Part shown: piece by piece, positions 1-8,074 of the stretch
Layout: each line of letters starts with the position of its first letter
Numbering within the stretch: position 1 is the stretch's first letter
NCBI GenBank assembly: GCA_963837815.1
Contig: CAWIOS010000013.1
Location: 1 to 64,000, forward strand
Length of the DNA stretch: 64,000 bases
Direction of reading: 5' to 3'
Source: Fen-1273 sp963837815
GTDB taxonomy: Bacteria > Bacteroidota > Ignavibacteria > UBA10030 > UBA6906
Notes under the pieces: generated by a model
Told to the model about the DNA's origin: nothing
The model's database searches: none
Seen by the model: only the letters and a program-made list of their open reading frames with translations
Program-made: the position numbers and the translations under genes

Positions 1-87
1 GGCTTTGTCCAACAGCGGCGGCCGACGGTCGCGTCACATCCCGCCGGCCGCCGCTTCGATCTTTCATCCAACAGGGAGGTTCACGAC

Positions 88-608
88 GTGAACGCCGACC
101 AACTGCGTGCCTTGCAGGCTCCGCTCAAGCAGCGTTATCGCGAGACCCCGCAGGACGCCCTCATCCCGGCACGGGCGGAAGCAGGTCTTGACCCCGACGG
201 TATCTCCTGCGTCGTGCCCTCGTGGCGCGGCGACGCACTCGCCGGGCTGCACCCGGCGACCGGCGGCACCGGCGAACTGGCATGCTCGGCAGACATGCTG
301 CTGCAAGCCGTGGTGGCCTGCGCCGGAGTGACCTTGCGCGAAGTCGCGACCGCGATGGGGATTACGACTACGCCATGGCCGTGTCGTCGCCGAAGGCACA
401 TGGGACGCCCGCGGCACACTCGGCATCGATCGGCAGGCGCCCATCGGGCTGACTGACATTACGGTCCGCTTCGAACTCGATGCGGATGCCGATCCGGGCG
501 AAGCTCACGCGCCTGGTCGAGACCGCGGAGCGCTATTGCGTGATCCTGCAGACCCTGCGGAACCCGCCCCGGATCACGATCTCTCGCCCAGGAGACGAAG
601 GCGCATAG
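88..608 (+). pseudogene. OsmC/Ohr-family protein, frame-broken
   Basis: Begins with GTG at 88 behind a GGGAGG ribosome site. The first frame (88 to about 360) reads an OsmC-type N-terminus with the redox cysteine region VVACAGVTLREVA. A second frame gives GRVVAEGTWDARGTLGID and DITVRFELDADADPG; a third gives the C-terminal OsmC signature LVETAERYCVILQTL and ends at TAG 606-608. At least two, probably three, small indels separate the pieces. OsmC proteins are thiol peroxidases acting on organic hydroperoxides through two conserved cysteines, and both Cys regions are present here. The breaks could be sequence errors, since the protein is otherwise well conserved, or real decay. Base composition is much richer in GC than the next gene, so this piece may come from a different replicon. 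Confidence 0.75.
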
Positions 609-680
609 CGGATCGCCGAAAGCAGAATATTCCGTTCGCTTGATCGGACCTGAATGGCAGGTTCGGTCGGTCGTCAAACA

Positions 681-1553
681 TCAGGGGCGGCCACCCGCCC
701 GAGACGAAGCAGCCAAGGATGCCTGCGAGCCTGCTCCGCCAGTAATTGTCCCATTAAGATTGTTTCCACTTGTGTCATTCGAATTGCCATCGAAGGGATA
801 TGACGCGACGAGCCCCTGGTTAAGTGAAGTCCATCCGGCCTCATGATAAAGAGAAGCAATTTCTGTGTCCGAAAGTGCACGGTTGTAGATACGGATATCG
901 TCGATGGTTCGAAGTGCAGTAACGTATCCTGAATAGCCAATCCCTCCGATGACAAGGTTTGCACTCCCCTGCTTTAGAGGACCCTTCGAATAGCTACTGC
1001 TTACCAGAATGTCATTGAAATAAAACTTGGCAGTATCGGCAGAGTACACACCAACATAATGATTCCAGGTTCTGATCGTTGCATCTGCAACTGGTTGTAA
1101 AAACGCATCGGCTTGCCCTGTCGCGGTGTTGAAGAACCATCTTGAATCATAATTACCTGGTCCGTCATAGGTGGCATCCTGATTCATGTCCAGGAAATAA
1201 CCATCAACATTTACAACGCTTTTGCCGATTATCGCCACTGGATGATTCGCCCAGGATGAATCAAATTTTACCCACAGCGAAATCGTCATTGCGCCGGTAG
1301 GGCTTAATGAAGGACTGTTCGTGACCCGAATTTCGCTCGTAACGGTGTTGAACGCGTATGCACTGTTGGGGTTTCCGAATCGATCGGTTGCCAGTGTGGC
1401 TCCGTTCACTGTGCCGTCATTCCCAGACCCACTCGCATCTAACGCATTGCCATTGAACGGATAGTAAGCGACGAGACCGTTAGTTGGAATCTGAGCGTCT
1501 AAAACCAGTGGAATACAAAGAAGAGACGCAAACAGTATGATTTGGCAGCGCAT
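681..1553 (-). CDS. Secreted LamG/concanavalin-A-like protein, 3' truncated
   Basis: Strong start: GGAGGTACT then ATG. Residues 1-20 are a Sec signal peptide (MRCQIILFASLLCIPLVLDA). Residues 25-235 form one LamG/jellyroll domain, with the opening NGLVAYYPFNGNALD, the middle MTISLWVKF and the end DDIRIYNRALSDTEI. A second copy begins near residue 247 (QGLVASYPFDGNSND) but stops after about 25 residues and runs into an unrelated GC-rich tail (SQASLAASSRAGGRP). Such proteins are extracellular or surface carbohydrate- or protein-binding modules, common in Bacteroidota/Chlorobi-like and Planctomycete-like bacteria. The abrupt change of composition near 735 suggests the gene was cut by a rearrangement or an assembly join. 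Confidence 0.8.
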   Translation of the reverse strand: MRCQIILFASLLCIPLVLDAQIPTNGLVAYYPFNGNALDASGSGNDGTVNGATLATDRFGNPNSAYAFNTVTSEIRVTNSPSLSPTGAMTISLWVKFDSSWANHPVAIIGKSVVNVDGYFLDMNQDATYDGPGNYDSRWFFNTATGQADAFLQPVADATIRTWNHYVGVYSADTAKFYFNDILVSSSYSKGPLKQGSANLVIGGIGYSGYVTALRTIDDIRIYNRALSDTEIASLYHEAGWTSLNQGLVASYPFDGNSNDTSGNNLNGTITGGAGSQASLAASSRAGGRP

Positions 1554-1974
1554 AGTACCTCCGGGTGTTCAGATGGCTGGCCGAATAATGGCTTTTTAGA
1601 TCGTTGCGGGAAAAACAAAAAAAGTCAAATCTGCCCGATGATAGTGGAGAGTTCAACTCTGTGAATATCTATGAAAACTTAGCATTGAATGAAGCTAATG
1701 TCAAGTGCCGTCGGGTTCAGTGTCGCGAATCAGGCCGAACCTCCTCGAATCCATGGGATTCAGCCAAAGGGCCAGCCGCTACCAGTTCAAAATCGTCTCC
1801 CGGCTTGCGAGCCACTTTGACATGTGTGAGTTCGACGAGATGTTTGTGACGCAGGTTGCGGCGTAGATTCGCAACCGGTGAGCCATAGCACGGTATCCAG
1901 CTTGGAATCGAGTATATTGTACGCGGCAAATAAACGGCTCATGTGCGGCGAATAAATAGGGGGGGGAACACGTA
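1554..1974. other. Spacer between LamG gene and phage; possible gene remnant
   Basis: No complete gene is convincing here. A + frame open from about 1705 to TAG 1864-1866 reads a natural-looking C-terminus (NLLESMGFSQRASRYQFKIV then SRLASHFDMCEFDEM), which may be the end of a broken cellular gene. Just before the first phage gene are two 12-bp direct repeats, GCGGCAAATAAA (1923-1934) and GCGGCGAATAAA (1945-1956), 22 bp apart, i.e. two helical turns. A TATATT at 1913-1918 resembles the -10 of the promoter at 3029. These could form an operator, but no good -35 is visible. No tRNA or attachment-core sequence is seen. Confidence 0.35.
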
Positions 1975-2627
1975 ATGTCACGATCAGGAGATTGGGACAA
2001 GGTGAAGATGAACAAGGTGAAGGCTCCATGTCCGACGTGCGGGACGATAGCGTGGAGGGATATAAACGGGCTGTGTCCGGCCTGTTCGATCACGATTCCC
2101 AAGGTGATGGAGCTACGGGGCCGGATCGAGGCCCACAGGGATCAGATGCAGGCGTACCTTGTGGCCACGCCCCCGGCGTTCCGGGAGTTCACGGACACGA
2201 TCCACGGCGAGGTCGAGAAGTTGACGGCGTGGAAATTCTACGAGCTAATCCAGAGCATCGCGCTCCGACGTGGAAAACGATGGAAGCCGGGGGAGCGTTC
2301 GCCTGCAAGAACTACCTCCCGGCCTATCACCACGCGGTCAAGGAATGGCAGATGGTATTGATTCCGCGAGACATGGCGGAAGCGCTCCGGAGCGCCTACA
2401 TCGAGGCCATGGAGGAGTTGCGGGCAAGGCTGTCGATAGAGTTCCTTGAGGAGAACCGGTGTAACCGGTGCGACAAGAAGGGCCAGAAGTGCACGATATG
2501 GCGGTATCACGCCCGGATCAAAGAGGCACAGAGGGAGACAGACGTGGAAGCGATCCACGCCGGGACAAACGAAGGACTCAAACTCATGGAGGCTTGCGGT
2601 GGAAGGAAAAAGCAAGAGGCCGCGTAA
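1975..2627 (+). CDS. Zinc-ribbon phage protein (frameshift near 2270)
   Basis: First phage gene, ATG after a GGGGGGGGAA site. The N-terminal third has a CPTCG...CPAC zinc ribbon (residues 19-37) followed by a helical stretch ending WKFYELIQS. Near 2265-2280 the coding signal moves to another frame and continues as TWKTMEAGGAFACKNYLPAY, with a second Cys cluster CNRCDKKGQKC, to TAA at 2627. The downstream extension of the first frame (to 2361) is Arg/Ser-rich and looks like a shadow. I take it as one protein of about 217 residues split by an indel. Alternatively the second part is a separate gene starting at ATG 2280. Function unknown; paired Cys clusters suggest nucleic-acid binding. Confidence 0.6.
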
Positions 2628-2781
2628 AGACACGGCTCCGCTCAAATTGGAAGTGATCCAAGTCCGCGTCAGTCAGGCGACGCTGGCCAAGCTGGAAAAG
2701 CTGGCCCACGACGACAACCGGAGCCTGTCGGCGCTGTGCCGAATATGGATTGAAGATCGGTTGCAGAAGGAGGGGAAGTGA
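2599..2781 (+). CDS. Ribbon-helix-helix DNA-binding protein
   Basis: A 60-residue protein from GTG 2599, preceded by ATGGAGG in the end of the upstream gene (overlap about 29 nt). After a basic N-terminus (GKSKRPRKD) comes a beta strand VIQVRVSQATLAKLEKLA and two helices ending SLSALCRIWIEDRLQKE, the Arc/CopG/MetJ fold. RHH dimers bind short operators, often inverted or tandem repeats. The 35-bp repeat array with dyad-symmetric cores lies just downstream (2861-2970), making autoregulation or control of the next promoter an attractive inference. The start could instead be further upstream, but the fold begins where this start puts it. Confidence 0.7.
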   Translation: MEGKSKRPRKDTAPLKLEVIQVRVSQATLAKLEKLAHDDNRSLSALCRIWIEDRLQKEGK

Positions 2782-2860
2782 GGCCGTCGAGGGCGGTGCT
2801 TCACCCAGCATCGCTCCGCTCCCCCGCTCTGTGTTCTTATATATTCTTCTTTATTCTATT

Positions 2861-2970
2861 GCTATAGGGTCGTTACAAGGTGGCTATAGCGACCCTACGA
2901 CGGTGTGCTATAGGGTGGCTATGGCGACGCTATCAATGGCTGTTACAGGGTGGCTATAGCGACCCTATAC
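2861..2970 (+). repeat. Iteron-like array, 35-bp period, dyad cores
   Basis: Three copies of a GGTGGCTATAGCGACCCTA-type unit start at 2879, 2914 and 2949, exactly 35 bp apart. The middle copy is degenerate (CTATGG, GACGCTA). Each contains the near-palindrome GTCGCTATAGCGAC or close variants, and inverted CTATAGGGT half-sites sit at 2862-2870 and 2908-2916. The array lies between the RHH gene and the promoter at 3029. It could be an operator set, a partition site or a replication-origin iteron cluster; the sequence alone does not decide. Confidence 0.7.
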
Positions 2971-3028
2971 AACGATAAAGAAATTGTCACTTACGCGCCA
3001 AAATCTTTTTGAAATCAGGTCAAAAGAC

Positions 3029-3058
3029 TTGACAAGCGCATAACGAATGTTGTATATT
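3029..3058 (+). promoter_or_regulatory. Sigma70-like promoter of the structural operon
   Basis: TTGACA (3029-3034), an 18-bp spacer and TATATT (3053-3058), a near-consensus match. It faces the long + strand gene block and lies about 150 bp before the first gene. Local DNA is AT-rich compared with the phage average. The repeat array ends about 60 bp upstream, so a protein bound there could reach the polymerase. Confidence 0.75.
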
Positions 3059-3136
3059 GGCCCACACTCAGTTACGATGAACCTTACATCGTAGCTTAAC
3101 ACCTACAGATTACAGCACCCGGCCTCCGCGTTCGAG

Positions 3137-3204
3137 GCTGAAAGACAGATAGACACAAAGGCGATGGAATAGTCCACGCCTTTTTCGTTTTCTGGACTTT
3201 CAGC
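3137..3204 (+). promoter_or_regulatory. Structured leader with nested terminator (attenuator-like)
   Basis: An intrinsic-terminator hairpin, AAAGGCG (3157-3163) with inner TGGA/TCCA pairing and CGCC (3177-3180), runs into TTTTT (3181-3185). It is nested inside an 8-bp perfect stem, GCTGAAAG (3137-3144) with CTTTCAGC (3197-3204), which ends directly at the GTG of the first gene. AGTCCA (3171-3176) can alternatively pair with TGGACT (3193-3198), which would open the terminator. A terminator between a strong promoter and its first gene points to attenuation or antitermination; this is inference from the fold only. Confidence 0.5.
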
Positions 3205-3510
3205 GTGAGCGCACAAACCCCAGTAAGTTTCCGCGATTACGACACGGCCCAGCAGATCAAGATTGCGCGGGAGTGTCACCGGCTTATGGATCGGCTCCGC
3301 GAGGAAGCCAAGACCGACCCCACGCGCTCCGCAGTACCCTCCATTGCAGCAAAGCATTTCAACATCACAGTCGCGGAAGCGATTGACCTTATTGACTTCA
3401 CGATCAATGACCTTGGCGAGATCGAGGCGGAGCATATCCACGATCAGGTTCAGGCGTTCGTTGACGATACCGGCCATGTTATCGACCCACTTTCACAAAT
3501 AGAACTCTAA
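3205..3510 (+). CDS. Small phage protein, unknown function
   Basis: A 101-residue protein from GTG 3205, acidic and predicted mostly helical (YDTAQQIKIARECHRLMDRL, then AKHFNITVAEAIDLIDFTI). The segment SIAAKHFNITVAEAIDL resembles a short helix-turn-helix, so a small terminase-like or regulatory role is possible, but I do not recognise the family. There is no clear Shine-Dalgarno before 3205; the leader hairpin occupies that space. A start at ATG 3286 is the alternative. It is followed 14 bp later by the next gene. Confidence 0.6.
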   Translation: MSAQTPVSFRDYDTAQQIKIARECHRLMDRLREEAKTDPTRSAVPSIAAKHFNITVAEAIDLIDFTINDLGEIEAEHIHDQVQAFVDDTGHVIDPLSQIEL

Positions 3511-3524
3511 ACAGGGGGAAATCC

Positions 3525-4053
3525 ATGAGCTACGCGAGCAAAGTCAGGGCGGCGCATAAGAAACACGAACAGGAACGCGATCAGAAAATGGCCATGTACG
3601 CGGCGGCAATGAACGCGCTCGCGTGGTGGGAGCAGACGAACGGCAGGGCGGACAGCGCAATCAACGCCGGGATTCAGGCGGCGGAGCGGGTGTCCATGCG
3701 AAAGACGACTGTGGCGGAATGGCTGAAACTGTCACCCGTCGGGTTCGTCGCGACGCTGGCCGGGAAGCTCTCGAAATCCCCGGTGAGGCTCGCGCAGGAC
3801 GTGACCGAAGCATACGAGGCGGCGGAAGTGTGGCAGGTCGCCGTCATACTCGGGGGGCAAGGAGCACCTTGGCCCGCAGGACATTGCCAAGACGCTTGAC
3901 CTCCCGGTGGATCGGATCAATCAGATTCTTAAAGAGCTTTCCGAGGAAGCGAAGCGAGAATTGCAGGCCAAGATCGACGCCGAGGTTGCGCGACGTGACC
4001 GGCAGGCCCACGTCAAGGGCGACGGGACGCTGTGCATGGCGGAAACGGAATGA
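3525..4053 (+). CDS. HTH-containing phage protein (frameshift in G6)
   Basis: ATG 3525 follows a GGGGGAAATCC site. The first frame reads 109 clean residues (MSYASKVRAAHKKHEQERDQ through YEAAEVWQVAVIL) up to a GGGGGG run at 3851-3856. After it, the coding signal continues in another frame as KEHLGPQDIAKTLDLPVDRI and ILKELSEEAKRELQAKID, stopping at TGA 4051-4053. The region AKTLDLPVDRINQILKEL is a helix-turn-helix-like segment, so a small-terminase-type or DNA-binding role is possible. Read as a single protein of about 175 residues. The break falls in a homopolymer, so a sequence error is the simplest explanation. Its stop overlaps the next start (ATGA). Confidence 0.65.
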
Positions 4054-4166
4054 GACGCTTCCAGCGAAGCATAACCCGGAGGCCGGTGCTGTTCGTGTTG
4101 CTCGCGGTGTGGGCGTATTGTGCCGTCCTGATGATGGGGCTGGAAGCAATGTACTGGAAACTATGA
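4050..4166 (+). CDS. Tiny single-pass membrane protein
   Basis: A 38-residue product beginning at ATG 4050, overlapping the previous stop as ATGA. The sequence has a basic N-terminus (MRRFQRSITRR) followed by one hydrophobic helix, PVLFVLLAVWAYCAVLMMGL. The positive-inside rule predicts the N-terminus in the cytoplasm. Function unknown. The coupled start and natural composition argue that it is translated. Confidence 0.5.
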   Translation: MRRFQRSITRRPVLFVLLAVWAYCAVLMMGLEAMYWKL

Positions 4167-4247
4167 GGGGGAGGGGGTTGGAGTTCGTTGCCACCCGTAA
4201 GAGCAAACGACCCAACCCGCCTCCTCTCACCTATTGAGGGGGATCAG

Positions 4248-5983
4248 ATGAACGAGAACGCGAGTTTTTCGTACGAGTTTATCGACAAACTTGTGAAGGC
4301 CAACCAAGCGGTTGCCGAGGCAGTTGAGACAGACCCGGAGATGCAGGAGCAGTATCAGGCCGACATGGGGAAGCTCGCGGGCGTCAAGCACGACGTTGAC
4401 ACGCTCATTGCCACGCTGTTTGACCAAGTGCCCTACGGGACGCGGGACGAGGACAGATACCGCTACATCGACCGGCCCCTTGGCAAGTCGATCCTCCTCC
4501 GCAAAGGCGGACAGACCGAGACGCCCCGGATGATAAAGAACCTCCGGCGTTTGCAGTTGACCGAGTTCAGCGAGCTTGCGGCCTCAAAGAAGTACGGCAA
4601 GGAGATCGGTTTCACGCTCGCATGGAGCAATCCGGACTACGAGCCGAGCGAGGACGAGGAGCAGAAGCGCGTCTATTTCGAGCAGAGGATCAGGGAGAGC
4701 TTCTTTTTCCCGGCAGGCGAGAGCACCCCGTCGCTCGCAAAGTTCCTTGGCGGTATGTACGAGGACTTTTTTGACCTTGACGACATAACGCTGGAAATCC
4801 ACCGCGACCCCACGTTCCAGCCTATCGGAATTCACATCACCGACCCCTCTCTGTGGTTCCACACGATCCCCCGGCTGAAACAGTATAGCCGGTTCGACCG
4901 CGACCTCCTCCAAGACCTTGACGCCGGGGCCGAGGAGGAGATTTTGGACGTTCCGGAATACGAGTACGTGATGCGGAAAGACGACGTGACCTTGAAGGGC
5001 GTGACCCGCGACGTGGTGTACAAGAGCCATTTCTTCACCCGTTCGGATCACTCGCTATGGCTCCGGGGCTACGGGATCATGGAGCAGGCGGCGACGAGCG
5101 CGACCATTATCCTGAACGCCGTGACGTTCAATAGCTCGAATTTCAGCAACAACCGTATGCCGCAGGGGATTCTCGCGATTGAAGGCGGCATGACGAACAC
5201 AAGTCAGATCGAGCGCTTGAAGAAGATTCTGTGGGCCAACATGAGCGGCGCGGCCCAACAGCGCAGGCTCCCGATTGTCGGCTTGCCGAAGGACGCGAAA
5301 GCTCAGTGGGTCAGTATCCATTCGACCGCCAAGGAGATGGAGTTCTACACCGGCTTGACCCTGTTTATGAGCATTGTGTTCGCGCTCTCCGGGACAGACC
5401 CCAACGAGGTAGGGCTTGCGAATTTCAAGGACGCGATCAAGACGGGCGGGCTGAACGAGGCGGCGGCGGACGGCGTATGGAAGCGCTCGAAGGACAACGG
5501 CCTCCGGACGTTCCTCAGCCACACCGAGGCGACGCTGAATACGGTCCTTACGGACGGCAAGAACGTGTTTGAGCAGGCGACCGGCCTCCGGGTCAAAGCC
5601 GAGTTCAAGGGCTTGGCCGAGGAGGACGTGAAGGAGAAGGCGGGCGTCAACAAGGCGCGGCTGGAAGTGGCCACGTCGATCAACGAGGTTCGCAAGGAGA
5701 ACGGCGAGGAACCCGCAGAGTACAAGATCGGGAGACGAATATCTATGACATAGTGGGAATCAGCAACGCGGGCGTCGCAGGGTTCATTCGTCAGGATATG
5801 CAGGCGAAACAACAGGCCGAGATGCAGGAACAGCAGTTGCAGATGCAACAGCAGGCGGCGGCAGGCCAGCAACAGGGCGGCGAGGAAGAAATGACCCCGG
5901 CGGATCAGGAGCTTATCGCCAAGTACGGACAGCCCGAAGGGGCCGAGGGGCAGGGCGGACAGCCGCAGGGTGACGGAGAATGA
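4248..5983 (+). CDS. Portal protein (frameshift near 5740)
   Basis: ATG 4248 follows GAGGGGGATCAG. The product is a head portal: the dodecameric ring at the unique head vertex through which DNA is packaged and ejected. Portal-type features are the mixed alpha/beta core, GYGIMEQAATSATIIL and the following NRMPQGILAIEGG, and FALSGTDPNEVG near residue 395. The frame breaks where GGGG is expected but GGG is present (about 5733): the first frame ends at 5753, while the better continuation NIYDIVGISNAGVAGF is in the next frame. That tail is Gln-rich (QQLQMQQQAA), typical of a portal C-terminus, and runs to TGA 5983. Total about 578 residues. No terminase gene is found upstream, where it is usually placed. 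Confidence 0.85.
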
Positions 5984-6528
5984 CCCGCCTCCTGTCGATA
6001 GCGGCGCTCCTCAGCGTCCTTATGTTCGCGACCGGGGCCAAGGTCAGCCCGTCGCAGTACAAGCGGGCCGAGGTCGTGACGTTTGAGGAGTTCCTTCACG
6101 CGAGGGCCGCGCACTACGGGATAGCCGACAGCGTAGCGTTCGGATTGATCCGGACGGAGAGCAATTGGAAGGTGTGGGCGCGGGGGAAGGCGGGCGAGGT
6201 AGGGTTGACGCAGTTGCTTCTCTCGACAGCCCGGAAGATCACCGGGAATCACAAGCTAACGAGGAAACAGCTATTTGATCCCTTCACCAACGTCGAGCTT
6301 GGGCTGTTCTACCTTGCCAGCTTGCGTGACAAGTTCCACGGCAACATGAAGCTCGCACTTGCGGCATACAACCAAGGGCCGGGGAAGGTGATGCGAGCGC
6401 GGCGGGCCGGGGAGAGGGTTTCGATGCAGTACGCGAATCTTGTGCTCAAACACGCAACGCAGGCGAAACGGGCCGGATACCCCGTACCCGTACAGATCGA
6501 GGGAACCTTTATCGCGGGGGCAATCTAA
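5980..6528 (+). CDS. Lytic transglycosylase (SLT domain), exported
   Basis: A 182-residue protein with a hydrophobic N-terminus (LLSIAALLSVLMFATGAKVS) that looks like a signal sequence. The body is a goose-lysozyme/SLT fold: catalytic Glu in LIRTESNWKVWARGKAGEVG, followed by LTQLL and the late signature LALAAYNQGPGKV. These enzymes cleave the MurNAc-GlcNAc bond of peptidoglycan to a 1,6-anhydro product. Here it lies directly behind the portal with ATGA overlap, so it may be a virion protein that opens the wall during DNA entry, or an exported accessory lysin. The separate M15 endolysin at 60.9 kb is the better candidate for lysis. Confidence 0.85.
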   Translation: MTRLLSIAALLSVLMFATGAKVSPSQYKRAEVVTFEEFLHARAAHYGIADSVAFGLIRTESNWKVWARGKAGEVGLTQLLLSTARKITGNHKLTRKQLFDPFTNVELGLFYLASLRDKFHGNMKLALAAYNQGPGKVMRARRAGERVSMQYANLVLKHATQAKRAGYPVPVQIEGTFIAGAI

Positions 6529-6752
6529 TGGGAGCCATTACGACCTATCAGCATCACGGAACGCCGGTCAGCGTGGACGGCGACTTGAAAGGGTTGCACC
6601 GGGAGCATTGCCTGTGCTTCCGCAACTGTGCCAAGTTCAAACCGTCCACCCCGCAGAATTGCCCGATAGCGGCGGCGACGTTCAAGAATTGCGTGAAGTT
6701 CAACACCGTGACCCCGGTGTACGAGTGCCCGGAGTTCGAGGAGGGCACGTGA
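6528..6752 (+). CDS. Cys-rich small phage protein
   Basis: A 74-residue protein whose start overlaps the transglycosylase stop by one base. Eight cysteines occur in a regular pattern: CLCFRNCAKFKP, NCPIAAATFKNCVKF, then VYECPEF. I recognise this arrangement as recurring in small phage proteins of unknown role. The spacing suggests a zinc-binding or disulphide-linked mini-domain. Confidence 0.65.
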   Translation: MGAITTYQHHGTPVSVDGDLKGLHREHCLCFRNCAKFKPSTPQNCPIAAATFKNCVKFNTVTPVYECPEFEEGT

Positions 6753-6907
6753 GACAGTTCTTCGAGGACTATTGGCGGGAGATGGGATTGCGGCGGGCGT
6801 GGTGCTGGCTCAGTCACGACCCCGCGAAGTTCACGCGGGTACGGCGCAATTCAACGATGGGAGAGTGCCCCATGTGCGGCGAGCGCTGGATTCAGTGGGA
6901 GGAGTGA
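6749..6907 (+). CDS. Small Trp-rich protein with CxxC
   Basis: A 52-residue protein starting at GTG 6749, overlapping the previous stop as GTGA. Trp- and Arg-rich N-terminus (FFEDYWREMGLRRAWCWLSH) and a C-terminal CPMCGERW knuckle. No family recognised. The coupled start and the downstream GAGGAGTGACGCC site for the next gene fit a real, co-translated gene. Confidence 0.55.
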   Translation: MRQFFEDYWREMGLRRAWCWLSHDPAKFTRVRRNSTMGECPMCGERWIQWEE

Positions 6908-6911
6908 CGCC

Positions 6912-7439
6912 ATGAAACGACAGATCGGGATACTGTTCGCAATCGGCGCGGCAATCGTGGCGCTGGCAATCGGGTGCTCGAAGGCCGAGGGCGGCGACGT
7001 GCGGGCGAACATTCCCCGGAGCCTTGTGAGCGACGAGGGCGTGACCGTCAGGATATTGGACGGGAAGAAGCATCACAGCGCGGCCTACTATGAAGCGCTG
7101 GCCAAGGTCGTGCAGGCGGAGTTCGGCCTACAGACCGCCGAGGTTCAGCACCCGATTCGCCTTGTGTTCATTTCCGACAACATGAGCCGGTCGATCAACG
7201 ACCACAACCCCGACATGACGGGCGAGCATTGGTGCGGCCTGTTCGTCGCACCGTGGGTTATTTTCGTGACCGACGAGGGCGACGATACGTTCATGCACGA
7301 ATATATGCACGAACTCAATTTCTTCAACGACATTTTCAGGGACGTGCCTCGCGAGCAGGTTCACCCCTTGATATACATGAACGAGCACCTACTGATTGGA
7401 AGCGACGCCTATTTGCGGTTCCTGAAAGCAGGGCTATGA
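6912..7439 (+). CDS. Lipoprotein with HExxH metalloprotease motif
   Basis: A 175-residue protein. Residues 1-22 form a lipoprotein signal ending ALAIGC, with Cys22 as the lipidation site. The mature part carries TFMHEYMHELNFF, an exact HExxH zincin motif (His-Glu...His), preceded by the hydrophobic strand WVIFVTDEGDD and followed by acidic residues that could supply a third ligand. Zincins with this motif are metallopeptidases. The target is unknown. As a phage-encoded lipoprotein it would sit at the host envelope, where superinfection exclusion, receptor modification or envelope processing are possible roles; none is shown by the sequence. Confidence 0.6.
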   Translation: MKRQIGILFAIGAAIVALAIGCSKAEGGDVRANIPRSLVSDEGVTVRILDGKKHHSAAYYEALAKVVQAEFGLQTAEVQHPIRLVFISDNMSRSINDHNPDMTGEHWCGLFVAPWVIFVTDEGDDTFMHEYMHELNFFNDIFRDVPREQVHPLIYMNEHLLIGSDAYLRFLKAGL

Positions 7440-7681
7440 TCCGGGACTACGCGAAAATGTTTGCCGGGGGCTTCCTGTGGGACGCCGTTATCACGCTGGA
7501 CGTGCTCTTTACGGCGAACCGGCAGTACATCGCGGTCGCGGCAACGACGTTCGCGATCACGGTCATAAGCGCCACGCTCTACGACAAGGTGCTCCGGCGC
7601 GACGGGCTGGACAGGGGCCGGATGCTCGCCCTTGCCACCGGCTCCGGAATCGGCGCGGCTCTCATGGTTCGGTTCTTTTGA
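7436..7681 (+). CDS. Small membrane protein (possible holin-like)
   Basis: An 81-residue protein with ATGA overlap to the lipoprotein gene. Two hydrophobic segments are visible: YIAVAATTFAITVISATL, and MLALATGSGIGAALMVRFF at the C-terminus. Size and topology are compatible with a holin, but its place far from the endolysin argues against that as the sole answer. Function unresolved. Confidence 0.55.
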   Translation: MIRDYAKMFAGGFLWDAVITLDVLFTANRQYIAVAATTFAITVISATLYDKVLRRDGLDRGRMLALATGSGIGAALMVRFF

Positions 7682-7688
7682 GGAGACA

Positions 7689-7895
7689 ATGGAAGCGATC
7701 CCGAAGTGTAGCAGGTGTCACGGATATATGCCCGACGGCATGGAGGAATACGCGGCCATGACGAAGGCGCAGAGGGCGAACACGTGCAGTTGCAACCGCT
7801 CGCACCCCAGCCGCGGAGCGCCGACACAGAAGGCCAAGCTGGACAGTACCTACGAGCAGGACTACACGCGCACAAAATACGATCAGCACGTATGA
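7689..7895 (+). CDS. Small Cys-rich protein
   Basis: A 68-residue protein from ATG 7689 behind AGGAGACA. N-terminal CSRCHGYMPDGMEEY and a later CSC cluster could together bind one zinc ion; the C-terminal half is polar. No family recognised. Its stop overlaps the next start (ATGA). Confidence 0.55.
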   Translation: MEAIPKCSRCHGYMPDGMEEYAAMTKAQRANTCSCNRSHPSRGAPTQKAKLDSTYEQDYTRTKYDQHV

Positions 7896-8074
7896 GCACC
7901 GAGAAAGCACCACGCAAGCGCACACCGAAACCGGAACCCGTACCTGAAAAGTGGTGCGGGTGTCCGGTTGCTTCCTGCAAACCCCTCAGCCCCAATTCTT
8001 ACAACGGCGGGCGGGTGATTTTCTGCAAGAAGCATAACAAGCTGGCCAACACCATAACGGAGGGGCTTGAGTGA
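7892..8074 (+). CDS. Small basic Cys-containing protein
   Basis: A 60-residue protein starting at ATG 7892 in an ATGA overlap. Lys/Pro-rich N-terminus (STEKAPRKRTPKPEPVPEKW), then CGCPVASCKPL and FCKKHNKLAN, which supply four Cys and a His for a small zinc site. Similar in character to the neighbouring Cys-rich genes; role unknown. Confidence 0.55.
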   Translation: MSTEKAPRKRTPKPEPVPEKWCGCPVASCKPLSPNSYNGGRVIFCKKHNKLANTITEGLE

